Assembly (NCBI RefSeq): GCF_004682045.1
Contig: NZ_QUZT01000061.1
Coordinates: forward strand, 1-42,855
Direction: 5' to 3'
DNA length: 42,855 nucleotides
Source: Pseudomonas nabeulensis
Lineage (GTDB): Bacteria; Pseudomonadota; Gammaproteobacteria; Pseudomonadales; Pseudomonadaceae
This document shows, in pieces, positions 32,527 through 41,300 of this stretch. The translations under genes were made by a program, and so were the position numbers. The notes below the pieces were generated by a model. It did no database searches, was not told the DNA's origin, and worked only from the letters and a program-made list of their open reading frames with translations. Every line of letters begins with the position of its first letter. The first letter of the stretch is position 1.

Positions 32527-33714
32527 ATGCACAGCATGCGGGAAAAGACCCAGGACGAACGAGAGTTGCTGGACCGTGCGCGCCGCCTGGTGCCAGTGCT
32601 CAAGGAACGTACCGCACAGGCCGACAGGGATTTGAAGGTGCCCTCGGAAAGCATCGCCGACCTGCAAGCGGCCGGCCTGCTGCGTGCCTTGCAGCCACGG
32701 GCATTCGGCGGTTATGAAGTGGACCCGCGCACCTTCTTCGAGATCCAGTCGATCCTCGCCGAAGGCTGTATGTCTACGGCGTGGATCTACGGCGTGATGG
32801 GCGTGCACCCGTGGCAACTGGCGCGCTACCCGGTGCAGGCCCAGCGTGAAGTGTGGGGCGATGATCAGAGTGTGCTGATCTGCTCGACCTATATGCCGGC
32901 CGCCAAAGTAACGGTGGTGGAGGGCGGGTATCGCATTAGCGGGCGCTGGGGCTTTTCCAGCGGCAGCGAGCACTGCCAGTGGGTGTTCCTGGGGGGCATC
33001 CTGCCGCCGGACGGCGCAATAGCCGCCGAGCACGGCACCTTCCTGCTGCCAAACACCGACTACCGGATCGAACGCAATTGGGACGTACTGGGCCTGCGCG
33101 GCACCGGCAGCCATGACATCGTGGTCGAAGACGCCTTCGTGCCGGCCCACCGCGTGCAGCGCACCAATAACTGGACGCCGGAAGCGACGCCGGGCCGCCA
33201 GGTCAATACCAACCCGATCTACGCAATCCCGTTTGCCCAGGTGTTCTCTCGCGCAGTGTCCACCTCGGCCATCGGCGCGCTGCAAGGCGCGATCAATGAG
33301 TTTCGCGACAACGCCGCCAGGCACATCGGCAAGCACGGCGCGCGTACCGCCGAGGATCCGGTGGCCCAGACCGCTGTGGCCGAGGCGATGATTACCGTCG
33401 ACAGCCTGCGCCTGGTGCTCGAGCGCAACTACGAACACCTGATGAGCCTGGCGCGTGCCGGCGAATACCCCGACACCGAAACCCGCCTGCTGTACCGCTA
33501 TCAGTCGGCCTACGTGACCAACATCTGCGCCGAACGCGCCAACGACCTGCTGCGCAGCATGGCCGCCTCGGGCCTGTACAACACCAATCCGGTGGCGCGT
33601 CTGTTCCGCGACCTGCACCAGGCACGTGGGCATATCGCCAATAACTTCATGGCCTATGGGCGCAGCTACGGCGCGGTGTTGCTGGGCTTGCCCAACCCGG
33701 ATCCGTACGTTTGA
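32527..33714 (+). CDS. HsaA-like flavin-dependent monooxygenase, oxygenase component
   Basis: A 395-residue protein of the acyl-CoA dehydrogenase fold in the group D two-component monooxygenases (HsaA, 4-hydroxyphenylacetate hydroxylase C2). The stretch GRWGFSSGSEHCQWVFLGG is typical of HsaA, which ortho-hydroxylates a phenol to a catechol with reduced flavin from a partner reductase. WDVLGLRGTGSHD is the family beta-domain motif. In this cluster it would create the catechol needed for ring cleavage. The start ATG at 32527 has GGGAG at good spacing; the ATG at 32497 has none. No typical flavin reductase (HsaB) follows; the next gene is a ferredoxin-type reductase instead. The family is good; the substrate is unknown. 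Confidence 0.85.
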   Translation: MHSMREKTQDERELLDRARRLVPVLKERTAQADRDLKVPSESIADLQAAGLLRALQPRAFGGYEVDPRTFFEIQSILAEGCMSTAWIYGVMGVHPWQLARYPVQAQREVWGDDQSVLICSTYMPAAKVTVVEGGYRISGRWGFSSGSEHCQWVFLGGILPPDGAIAAEHGTFLLPNTDYRIERNWDVLGLRGTGSHDIVVEDAFVPAHRVQRTNNWTPEATPGRQVNTNPIYAIPFAQVFSRAVSTSAIGALQGAINEFRDNAARHIGKHGARTAEDPVAQTAVAEAMITVDSLRLVLERNYEHLMSLARAGEYPDTETRLLYRYQSAYVTNICAERANDLLRSMAASGLYNTNPVARLFRDLHQARGHIANNFMAYGRSYGAVLLGLPNPDPYV

Positions 33715-33732
33715 ACCGACCCTTCCAGGGTG

Positions 33733-34770
33733 ATGAGTAGCCAGCCTATGAACCAGTATCTTGCTCTGCGCGTAGCCCGCGTGATTGAGGAAACCGCCGA
33801 TGCGCGCTCCTTGGTGTTCGACGTGCCGGTGCATTTGGGCGAACGCATGCGCTATCAGCCAGGCCAATTCCTGACCGTGCGCGTGCCCTTCGAGGGCGGG
33901 TGGTTGCCGCGTTGTTATTCGCTGTCCAGCACGCCGTTGTTGGATGAACCGCTGCGCGTTACGGTCAAGCGCGTGCGTGATGGGCGTGCGTCCAACTGGT
34001 TGTGTGGCGAGCTACAAGCTGGCCAGACCCTGGAGGTGCTGCCGCCGGCGGGGGTGTTTGTGCCGCGCAACCTGGATCGCGATCTGCTGTTGTTCGGCGG
34101 CGGCAGTGGGGTGACGCCGGTGCTGTCGATCCTGCGTTCGGCGTTGCTGGCGGGCACTGGCCGAGTGTTGCTGATCTATGCCAACCGCGATGAAGCCTCG
34201 GTGATCTTCAAGGACGAACTCAAGGTGCTTGCCAGTGCCCATCCACAGCGCCTGCAAGTGGTGCATTGGCTCGATTCGGTACAGGGCATTCCCAGCGTTG
34301 GCCAACTGGCCGAACTGGCACGGCCGTTGATCGATGCCGAGGCGTTCATCTGCGGGCCTGGCCCGTTTATGGACGCGGCAGTCAGCGCACTCAAAGGCCT
34401 GGGCATGCCCGACGCGCGGGTGCATGTCGAACGTTTCGTGTCGCTGCCCGGTGAGGGTGAACAGTTGCCGGTGGCCAGCAGCGATGCGGCGGTGGCGGCC
34501 CAGTTGGCAGTGCGCCTGGATGGCGAAGACCACCAACTGCCTTGCGACAGTGGCGAGACCGTGCTGGCAGCCATGGAGCGTGCCGGTCTCAACCCGCCCA
34601 GTTCCTGTCGCGTCGGCGGCTGCGCTTCGTGCATGTGCACGTTGGAAAGCGGCGACGTCGAGCTGTTGCACAACGATGCACTGGACGCGGGCGAACTGGC
34701 CGAAGGCTGGATCCTGGCCTGCCAGGCCGTGCCCACCAGCGCGCAACTGCGCATCCGTTTTCCCGATTGA
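33733..34770 (+). CDS. FAD/NAD(P)H oxidoreductase with C-terminal 2Fe-2S ferredoxin domain (KshB/PaaE-like)
   Basis: A 345-residue electron-transfer protein. The FAD-binding part has RCYSLSS at 60-66, the nicotinamide part GGGSGVTP at 122-129 and CGPGPFM at 207-213, and the C-terminal plant-type ferredoxin has cysteines 292, 297, 300 and 330. It would pass electrons from NAD(P)H to an oxygenase or another redox partner. Relatives serve Rieske oxygenases such as 3-ketosteroid 9-alpha-hydroxylase, but no Rieske gene is present. Candidate partners in the same operon are the monooxygenase before it and the iron-sulfur OYE-type protein three genes on. Start uncertain: ATG 33733 (AGGG very close) or ATG 33748. 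Confidence 0.85.
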   Translation: MSSQPMNQYLALRVARVIEETADARSLVFDVPVHLGERMRYQPGQFLTVRVPFEGGWLPRCYSLSSTPLLDEPLRVTVKRVRDGRASNWLCGELQAGQTLEVLPPAGVFVPRNLDRDLLLFGGGSGVTPVLSILRSALLAGTGRVLLIYANRDEASVIFKDELKVLASAHPQRLQVVHWLDSVQGIPSVGQLAELARPLIDAEAFICGPGPFMDAAVSALKGLGMPDARVHVERFVSLPGEGEQLPVASSDAAVAAQLAVRLDGEDHQLPCDSGETVLAAMERAGLNPPSSCRVGGCASCMCTLESGDVELLHNDALDAGELAEGWILACQAVPTSAQLRIRFPD

Positions 34771-34789
34771 CGCCAAGCCCGAGCCTACG

Positions 34790-36406
34790 ATGAATCAGAG
34801 CCTGAACCTTGCCGCGCCGCTGCGCGCAGCCCCCACCACCGTGGCCCAGTTGGTGTTCGCCAGCGCCGCCCGTTTTGCCGGGCGCAGCGCCATTGAGGAG
34901 CCCGGCCAAAGCATTGACTACGCGCAGTTGCCCGAGCGCGTCATGGGCTTTGCCCGCGGCTTGATGGCGCTGGGGGTCCAGGCCGGTGACCGGGTGGGGA
35001 TCTGGGCGCCGAATGGTGCCGAGTGGATTCTCGCGGCGCTGGGTATTCAATGCGTGGGGGCGGTGCTGGTGCCGATCAACACGCGCATGAAAGGCCTGGA
35101 GGCCGCCGATGTGCTGGCGCGCAGTGGTTGCCGCGTGCTGTTTGCCCAACAGCAGTTTTTGGGGGTGGATTACCCGTCGCTGCTGGCGCCGCACCGGCCG
35201 GTTAGCCTGGAACACCTGGTGGTGCTGGGGGACGACGCAACGGCGTTGGCACCCGACCTGACGCTGGCGCGTTTCCTGTTGGGCGCTGCGAGTATCGACG
35301 CCGCCAGCGCCCAACGCCGTGCCGACGCGGTGACCCCCGACGCCCTCTGCGACCTGTTGTTTACCTCCGGCACCACCGGCAAGCCCAAAGGCGTGATGAG
35401 CGCCCATGGCCAAAACCTGCGGGCGTTCACCGAGTACGTCAAGGTGATCGGCCTGGTGCCGGGCGACCGTTACTTGATCGTCAATCCGTTCTTCCACGCG
35501 TTTGGCTACAAGGCCGGCTGGCTGACCTGCCTGATCGGCGGCGCGACCATCCTGCCCCATGCGGTGTTCGACGCCGAAGCGGTATTCGAGCGCATCGCCC
35601 GCGAGCGCATCAGCGTGCTGCCCGGCGCGCCCACCTTGTACCTGTCGTTGCTGGCGCATCCGCGACTCAAGGAGGCCGACCTGTCGAGCCTGCGCATCGC
35701 GGTGACCGGCTCGGCCAGCATCCCGCCCAGCCTGATCGAGCGCATGCGCAATGAACTGGGATTTGCCGTAGTCACCACCGCCTATGGCCTGACCGAGTGC
35801 GGCGGCCTGGCGACCATCTGTAATCCGCAGGACTCGGCCGAGGTGATCGCCAGTACCAGCGGCCGCCCGATTGCCGGCACCGAAGTGAGTATCCGTGACC
35901 CGCACAACCAGGCGCTTGAGCGCGGGCAAACCGGGGAAATCTGCCTGCGTGGTTTCCACGTCATGCAGGGCTACTTCCAGGATCCGCAAGCCACCCTTGA
36001 GGCCATCGACAGCGAGGGCTGGCTGCACACCGGCGATGTCGGGCGCCAGGATGAAACGGGCAACCTGATCATCACCGACCGCCTGAAAGACATGTTTATC
36101 GTCGGCGGTTTCAACTGCTACCCGGCGGAAATCGAAGCCGCGCTGATCGAGCATCCGGCGATTGCCCAGGTGGCGGTGATCGGCATTGCCGATGAGCGCA
36201 TGGGCGAAGTGGGGTGCGCCTGCGTGGTGCTGCGTGAAGACGCGGTCCTCGATGAGACGCAGTTGATCAGTTGGAGCCGCGAGCGCATGGCCAATTACAA
36301 GGTGCCGCGCCAGGTGCGGTTTTTCAGCGCGTTGCCCCTTAACCCATCGAGCAAAGTCGCCAAGAACGCACTGCGCGCCGCCGTGGCCGACAACACCGCG
36401 CTATAG
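34790..36406 (+). CDS. Acyl-CoA ligase of the FadD3-like AMP-binding family
   Basis: A 538-residue ANL-superfamily ligase that activates a carboxylic acid through an acyl-adenylate to the CoA thioester. It has TSGTTGKPKG at 192-201, YGLTECGG, LHTGDVG, the hinge region DRLKDMFIVGGFN and the C-terminal catalytic lysine position K522 in NPSSKVAK. The open frame continues far upstream into the reductase gene in another frame, but ATG at 34790, 19 bases after that gene, gives normal length. The overall look recalls FadD3, which activates the bicyclic propionate left after steroid ring cleavage; medium-chain or aryl acids are equally possible by motif alone. Confidence 0.85.
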   Translation: MNQSLNLAAPLRAAPTTVAQLVFASAARFAGRSAIEEPGQSIDYAQLPERVMGFARGLMALGVQAGDRVGIWAPNGAEWILAALGIQCVGAVLVPINTRMKGLEAADVLARSGCRVLFAQQQFLGVDYPSLLAPHRPVSLEHLVVLGDDATALAPDLTLARFLLGAASIDAASAQRRADAVTPDALCDLLFTSGTTGKPKGVMSAHGQNLRAFTEYVKVIGLVPGDRYLIVNPFFHAFGYKAGWLTCLIGGATILPHAVFDAEAVFERIARERISVLPGAPTLYLSLLAHPRLKEADLSSLRIAVTGSASIPPSLIERMRNELGFAVVTTAYGLTECGGLATICNPQDSAEVIASTSGRPIAGTEVSIRDPHNQALERGQTGEICLRGFHVMQGYFQDPQATLEAIDSEGWLHTGDVGRQDETGNLIITDRLKDMFIVGGFNCYPAEIEAALIEHPAIAQVAVIGIADERMGEVGCACVVLREDAVLDETQLISWSRERMANYKVPRQVRFFSALPLNPSSKVAKNALRAAVADNTAL

Positions 36407-36438
36407 CCCCCACAAAAACAACAAGAAAGGAGATCAGC

Positions 36439-38061
36439 ATGTCTACGCGAAACCCTGTCGGTGGCCGTTGCCTGTTGGCCACGGCGATCACGCTCACCAG
36501 CGCCACGGCCGGCGCCGCGCCGACCGTGCAGCTGGGCGAGAACACCACCCTGGACTCATCGTTGACGGTCAACTACACCGCGTCGATGCGCACCGCCAAG
36601 CAAGCCAGCGAATACCTCAACGACCCCAATAACGACGATGGCACCCGCAACTTCAAGCGCGGTTCGCTGATCAACAATCGCCTGAGCCTGTTTGGCGAGC
36701 TGCAACTCAAGCACGACAACCTCGGCGCCGTGCTGCGCGGCAGTCACTTCTATGACGACGTGTACCACCAGCGCAATGCCAATGACTCGCCGGACACCGT
36801 GAACAAGCTGGGCAACCCTGACGGTTTCAGCGACGAGACCCGCCGCTTGAGCGGCAGCAAGGCGCGGCTGCTGGATGCCTATGTGTATGGCAATTTCGAG
36901 GTGGGCGACACCCAGTACGTGTCGCTCAAGGCCGGTCGGCATCTGGTGGCATGGGGCGAGAGCCTGTTCTGGCCCAACATCAGCCAGGGCCAGGCGCCGG
37001 TGGATGCCACCAAGTTCAACGTGCCGGGCACCGAGGCCAAGGATTCGTACCTGCCGGTGGGGCAGGTGTCGGGGTCCTGGTCGCTGAATGAGAACCTGGC
37101 GCTGGTGGGTTACTACCAATACGAGTGGGAAAAGACCCAGCTCAACCCCGTGGGTGACTACTTCGGCAGCGACACCTTCGGCCCGGGCGCCGAGTTCTAT
37201 CGCCTCGGCGCCGGTGTGGTCGACGGCCTGCCCAATGGCATGGCGGTGGCCTACGGCGGCGAAAAAGACGCCAGCGACAGCGGCCAATGGGGCCTGGGCG
37301 TACGCTACCGAATCACCGAGAACACCGAACTGGGCCTGTTCCATTACCGCTATAACGAGCGCATCGGCTCGCTGTTCTTCGACTTCACCGGCACCACTCA
37401 ATACTCCTCGCTTAACAGCATCGGCCATGAGGGCGGCGCGCCGTCCTATCGCCTGGGGTATTTCGAGGGGGTGAAGCTCACCGGGATCAGTTTCAGCTCG
37501 AAAGTCGGCGACTCGGTGCAATACGCCGGCGACCTGAGCTACCGCGACGGCGCCGCGGTGTACCTCAACAACGGCGCACCGACTACCGGGCAACTCTGGC
37601 AAGGCAACCTGAATGCCTCGTACATCCTCGGCCCGAGCTTTTTGGCCCAGCAAACCACGTTCATGGGCGAAGTGGTGCATCAGCGCATTGCCTCGGTGGA
37701 CAGCGTGACCATCACCGGCGGTGGCGCGGGGGTGGATGGCACCTTCGATCAATTCGAGTCGAAGACCCAGACCCGAGGCTCGACGCTGTTGGGCGTCGGC
37801 GCCTACATGGACTACCCGTCCATTGCCAACGGGCTGGACCTGAGCACCAAGGTGGTGTGGACGCAAAACGTCGACGGCAGCGCCTACCAGGGCCTGGGCC
37901 GCGCCGAAAAACGCCTGACTGTGGGCGGCGACTTCAAGTACCTGGGCAACTTCCAGGTGGGCCTGACCTACGTCGCCTACCTCAGCTCCCCGGATATCGC
38001 CCAGGGCCGGTTGCTGGCTGACCGCGATTACCTGTCGCTCAACGCCAAATACACCTTCTGA
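36439..38061 (+). CDS. DUF1302-type outer-membrane protein
   Basis: A 540-residue protein with a signal peptide (cleavage probably around residue 26, ATAGA|AP) and a beta-rich body ending in Tyr-Thr-Phe, as outer-membrane barrels do. The stretch GRHLVAWGESLFWPNIS is characteristic of the DUF1302 family, which accompanies catabolic operons for hydrophobic substrates such as steroids, terpenoids and alkanols in proteobacteria. It may form the uptake channel for the pathway substrate. A strong ribosome site (AAAGGAGAT) precedes the ATG, suggesting high expression. No DUF1329 partner and no inner-membrane transporter are nearby. Confidence 0.85.
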   Translation: MSTRNPVGGRCLLATAITLTSATAGAAPTVQLGENTTLDSSLTVNYTASMRTAKQASEYLNDPNNDDGTRNFKRGSLINNRLSLFGELQLKHDNLGAVLRGSHFYDDVYHQRNANDSPDTVNKLGNPDGFSDETRRLSGSKARLLDAYVYGNFEVGDTQYVSLKAGRHLVAWGESLFWPNISQGQAPVDATKFNVPGTEAKDSYLPVGQVSGSWSLNENLALVGYYQYEWEKTQLNPVGDYFGSDTFGPGAEFYRLGAGVVDGLPNGMAVAYGGEKDASDSGQWGLGVRYRITENTELGLFHYRYNERIGSLFFDFTGTTQYSSLNSIGHEGGAPSYRLGYFEGVKLTGISFSSKVGDSVQYAGDLSYRDGAAVYLNNGAPTTGQLWQGNLNASYILGPSFLAQQTTFMGEVVHQRIASVDSVTITGGGAGVDGTFDQFESKTQTRGSTLLGVGAYMDYPSIANGLDLSTKVVWTQNVDGSAYQGLGRAEKRLTVGGDFKYLGNFQVGLTYVAYLSSPDIAQGRLLADRDYLSLNAKYTF

Positions 38062-38085
38062 TCCGACCAATAAGAGAGGCCTGCC

Positions 38086-39318
38086 ATGAGCGTACATCCG
38101 ACCCCGTCACCGTTCAGCCCCCTGACCATTGGGCCCTTGACCCTGAAAAACCGCTTTATCAAGGCCGCCACCAACGAGGGCATGAGCGCCCAGGGCGTAC
38201 CGTCCAAGCAACTGGTGAAACTGCACGCGGCGTTGGCCGCCGGCGGCACCGCCTTGACCACCGTGGCCTACTGCGCGGTGAGCAGCGACGGGCGCACCTT
38301 GCCCAACCAGTTGACCCTGGTGCCGTCCAGCGTCGCGCATTTCAAGGTGCTGACCGATGCGGTGCACCAGTCCGGTGGCCTGGCCAGCGCGCAGATCACC
38401 CACGGCGGCTGTTTCACGTTCATTCGTGAGCGCTCGACCAAGCGTCCGTTGTCGGCCAGCGGTGGCTTTAACAAGATCGGCCTGATGAGCGGGATGTTTC
38501 TCAAGCAGGCCATGAATGAAGCCGATATGCAGCAAGTGGTGCGAGAGTTTGCCCAAGGCGCACGGCTGGCGCGCCAGGCGGGTTTTGATGCGGTGGAAAT
38601 CCATATGGGCCACGGCTATCTGCTCAGCCAATTCATTTCGCCGTTGTACAACAAACGCCGCGATCAATACGGCGGCAACCTGGAAAACCGCCTGCGCTTT
38701 CCACGCCGGGTGCTGCGTGCCGTGCTGGACGCGGTGGGCCAGGACATGGCGGTAATCTGCAAGTACAGCATCACCGAAGGCGTACGCGCGGGTAACTCCG
38801 CCGAGGACGGCGCGCGTATCGCGCAACTGCTGGAAGAGGAGGGCGCACACCTGCTGGTACTCAGTGCGGGGATGAATGCCGAGTCGATCACTACCATGTT
38901 CGGTTCGTCCTTCCCCAAGGAAAACCGTGTGCAGCAGAAGAACAAACTGATCGCCCTGGCCATGGCCATCCAGCGCCGCACGGAACCGGAAGTGGAATTC
39001 CATGAGCTGTACCTGCTGGAACACGCCCGCAAGGTACGGGCAGCGGTGAAGATGCCATTGGCCTACCTGGGCGGTGCAAAGAGCCTGGCGAGCATCGAAC
39101 AGATCATGGCCGAAGGCTTCGACCTGGTAGCGATGGGGCGGGTGTTGCTGGCCGAGCAGGACTATGTGGAAAAACTCGCCAGTGGCGTCAGCCGCGACTC
39201 AATCTGCACGGCGTGCAACCGCTGCGTGGCGATGATGTACACGCCGGGTGGCACCTCCTGCGTGCTTGGGCCTCCGGGTGATGCCGAGCTGAATCGCCAG
39301 CCTGCGGCGGGTGGTTGA
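38086..39318 (+). CDS. OYE-type NADH:flavin oxidoreductase with a 4Fe-4S motif but no C-terminal FAD domain
   Basis: A 410-residue FMN TIM-barrel protein of the Old Yellow Enzyme/2,4-dienoyl-CoA reductase family. Visible: the phosphate and flavin start (PLTLKNRFIKAA), HGG at 106-108, and the active-site stretch HMGHGYLLSQFISP from H173 with Tyr178. Unlike simple OYEs it keeps cysteines 374, 377, 380 and 392 in a CX2CX2CX11C pattern, which binds 4Fe-4S in trimethylamine dehydrogenase and FadH. It then stops: the FAD and NAD(P)H domains that normally deliver electrons to that cluster are missing. It probably reduces an activated C=C bond of a pathway intermediate. Last gene of the rightward operon, with AGAGAGG before its ATG. 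Confidence 0.85.
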   Translation: MSVHPTPSPFSPLTIGPLTLKNRFIKAATNEGMSAQGVPSKQLVKLHAALAAGGTALTTVAYCAVSSDGRTLPNQLTLVPSSVAHFKVLTDAVHQSGGLASAQITHGGCFTFIRERSTKRPLSASGGFNKIGLMSGMFLKQAMNEADMQQVVREFAQGARLARQAGFDAVEIHMGHGYLLSQFISPLYNKRRDQYGGNLENRLRFPRRVLRAVLDAVGQDMAVICKYSITEGVRAGNSAEDGARIAQLLEEEGAHLLVLSAGMNAESITTMFGSSFPKENRVQQKNKLIALAMAIQRRTEPEVEFHELYLLEHARKVRAAVKMPLAYLGGAKSLASIEQIMAEGFDLVAMGRVLLAEQDYVEKLASGVSRDSICTACNRCVAMMYTPGGTSCVLGPPGDAELNRQPAAGG

Positions 39319-39348
39319 TCCACCGATCTCGTATGCCGTTCACAGCCC

Positions 39349-39443
39349 AAATGTGGGAGGGGGCTTGCCCCCGATGAGGGAGTGTCAGCTAACTAATTCT
39401 TAGCTGACACACCCTCATCGGGGGCAAGCCCCCTCCCACATTT
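39349..39443. repeat. REPIN between convergent OYE and hydrolase genes
   Basis: A nearly perfect 95-base palindrome: an AAATGTGGGAGGGGGCTTGC arm continuing into CCCCGATGAGGG, an inner GTGTCAGCTAA/TTAGCTGACAC stem, and the complementary outer arm. It fills the 155-base gap between the two convergent stops and would form one long hairpin able to end transcripts from both sides. Confidence 0.88.
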
Positions 39444-39473
39444 AGACTGTGCTGTGTCTGATTAAGCAGGGAC

Positions 39474-40307
39474 TCAGCCGTGTTGCAGGAAGTCAATGCA
39501 ACTGCGGTTGAACAGCTCCCGATGCTCCACCTGCACCCAATGTCCACAGCGGTTAAGCACAATAAACCGCGCATTCACCGCGCCATCGATAATGCGCTGC
39601 GCCCCGCTGACCGGGTTGAAGTGATCGTTGCTGCCCCAGAACCCCAGGATCGGGCACTGGATCTCCCCCAGGCGTGCCTCCATGTTCGGCACCATCATCG
39701 TACTGAACAGGTTCTTCGGCTGGGTCACCGCCACCGCCACGCGTTCCTCTAACAGGCTTTCCGGCAGGATCGAGTCATCGAACAACTGCAGGCGCATCAT
39801 GCTGCGCATTTCTTCCATGCCGATGGGCCCGGCATTGAACAGCGTGACCATACGCACGATGCCTTGCATCTTGAAGTAGGTCTCACGCTCCTCCACGCCG
39901 CCGGGTGCCAGCAAAATCAGGCTATGGGGCAGTTGTGGTAGGCGCAGGGCCAGGCCCAGGGCAATCGCGCCACCGAGTGAATTGCCGAGCAGGGTGGCGC
40001 GCTTCACGCCGATGGCGGCGAGGAACGCCGCCACGCAATCGACGAAGAAATCCAGGTTGTACTGGGCGTCCTCAGGTTTGTCCGAGCGGCCGAAGCCCGG
40101 CAGGTCGAGCACGATATTGCGGTAGCCGGCGGCGACCAGTTGCGGGTAATTACCCTTGAAGTTGCTGAACCCGCTGGCCCCCGGCCCGCTGCCGTGCAGC
40201 CACAGCACCACGGGGCCGGTGCCTTCGTCCAGGTAATGCAGGCGCAGGCCGTTGGGCAGGTTGGCGTAATGGCCGATGGGCAGGGGCAGGTCTACAGGTT
40301 GGTTCAT
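39474..40307 (-). CDS. Alpha/beta hydrolase of the meta-cleavage-product hydrolase family (MhpC/HsaD/BphD-like)
   Basis: A 277-residue C-C bond hydrolase. It has the oxyanion loop HGSGPGASG (38-46), the nucleophile Ser110 in GNSLGG, Asp228 in GSNDHFNP and His256 in CGHWVQVEH. Such enzymes cleave the yellow product of extradiol ring opening into a carboxylic acid and 2-hydroxypenta-2,4-dienoate, exactly the substrate of the hydratase at 30588-31379. It is transcribed alone, leftward, convergent to the OYE gene and divergent from the SDR pair. ATG at 40307 has GGAG nine bases upstream; the longer open frame upstream is non-coding. That its ring-cleaving partner is absent from the window is notable. 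Confidence 0.88.
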   Translation of the reverse strand: MNQPVDLPLPIGHYANLPNGLRLHYLDEGTGPVVLWLHGSGPGASGFSNFKGNYPQLVAAGYRNIVLDLPGFGRSDKPEDAQYNLDFFVDCVAAFLAAIGVKRATLLGNSLGGAIALGLALRLPQLPHSLILLAPGGVEERETYFKMQGIVRMVTLFNAGPIGMEEMRSMMRLQLFDDSILPESLLEERVAVAVTQPKNLFSTMMVPNMEARLGEIQCPILGFWGSNDHFNPVSGAQRIIDGAVNARFIVLNRCGHWVQVEHRELFNRSCIDFLQHG

Positions 40308-40429
40308 GACGGTCTCCATTCGCGGCGGATTGATAAGGCACCACCGCGCCAGGCAGAACTGCAGGTTGAAGGGGAACGCGTGCCTGGCGTGGCGTGCACC
40401 GGCCCATGCTGGGCTTGCAGGCGTGGCTT

Positions 40430-40477
40430 CACATCGTCCATTCAGACCACGCCGCGCTAGTCCCATCGGACGATGTG
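40430..40477. promoter_or_regulatory. Candidate regulon motif GGACGATGT, copies 2 and 3, as an inverted pair
   Basis: CACATCGTCC at 40430-40439 and its perfect complement GGACGATGTG at 40468-40477 face outward in the 244-base region between the divergent hydrolase and SDR genes. Each copy reads GGACGATGT toward its own gene, about 123 bases before the hydrolase start and 75 bases before the SDR start. The rest of the region holds no gene. Confidence 0.5.
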
Positions 40478-40551
40478 AGCGAGTGCGCAGGCCGCTAATC
40501 ATGCTGGGTGAGGGCTGCACGGCGCTCGTTTCTGCACACTTGGAGATCGTT

Positions 40552-41286
40552 ATGAAATTACTCAATAAAGTCGCGTTTGTGACCGGCGCCGCCCAGGGCA
40601 TGGGCCAGGCCATCGTGCGTGGGTTCGTCGCCGAAGGCGCCAAGGTGGTGGCTGTCGACCTGAACCAGGCGGCCCTGGCCGAGAGCCTGGCCGACCTTGG
40701 CGAACAGGTACTCGCCCTGGCCTGCAACGTCGCGGACAGTGCCTCGGTGGCCGACGCCATGGGCCAGGTCGAAGTGCATTTCGGCGGCCTCGACATCGTG
40801 GTCAACAACGCCGGTGTCGGCGGGCTCGACAGCTTCCTCGACACCTCGGACGAGAGCTGGGCCCGTGTGATCGGCGTGAACCTCGGCGGCACCTTCCTGT
40901 GCAGCCGCGAAGGCGCCAGGTTGATGATCAAGGGCGCGCGCAAAGGCGCAATCATCAACCTCTCCAGCACGGCGGCGCTGACCGGCGAAGGCCCTGCGCA
41001 CTACTGCGCCTCGAAAGCCGCGGTCATGGGCCTGACCCGTTCGATCACCCGTGAACTGGCCGCCAGCGGCATCCGCGTGAACACCCTGGTGCCCGGACCG
41101 ACCAACACACCGATGATGGCCGGCATCCCGGATGACTATATGCAGGCGCTGTTGAAAAACGTGCCGCTGGGCCGTTTGTGCGAGACCGATGAAATCGCCC
41201 GGGTCGCGGTGTTCCTGGCCAGTGACGATGCCAGCTACATGACCGGGCAGAACATCGCCGTCAACGGCGGCATGGCCTTTATCTGA
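40552..41286 (+). CDS. Short-chain dehydrogenase/reductase, probably NAD-dependent
   Basis: A 244-residue classical SDR. It has TGAAQGMG at 11-18, NNAG at 85-88, Ser139 and Tyr151-x3-Lys155. Asp36 at the end of the second strand favours NAD(H), which suits an oxidising, catabolic role on a hydroxyl group. The open frame continues upstream through the promoter region, but ATG at 40552 follows TTGGAGATCGTT, a good ribosome site, and begins the Rossmann fold. It is the first gene of the three-gene rightward unit, 14 bases before the next SDR. The substrate is unknown. Confidence 0.87.
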   Translation: MKLLNKVAFVTGAAQGMGQAIVRGFVAEGAKVVAVDLNQAALAESLADLGEQVLALACNVADSASVADAMGQVEVHFGGLDIVVNNAGVGGLDSFLDTSDESWARVIGVNLGGTFLCSREGARLMIKGARKGAIINLSSTAALTGEGPAHYCASKAAVMGLTRSITRELAASGIRVNTLVPGPTNTPMMAGIPDDYMQALLKNVPLGRLCETDEIARVAVFLASDDASYMTGQNIAVNGGMAFI

Positions 41287-41300
41287 TCGAGGAGACATCC

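Noticed and set aside
34334..34789. Upstream extension of the acyl-CoA ligase frame
   Set aside because: It overlaps the reductase gene in another frame and would add about 150 residues not found in ANL ligases; the ATG at 34790 gives normal length.
40330..40370. Possible sigma-54 promoter (TGGCGCG...TGC) before the hydrolase
   Set aside because: The spacing between the GG and GC elements is one base short of the required ten, so it is probably chance.
40276..40551. Upstream extension of the first right-end SDR frame into the promoter region
   Set aside because: The extension has no SDR features, covers the divergent promoter, and a good ribosome site precedes the internal ATG at 40552.
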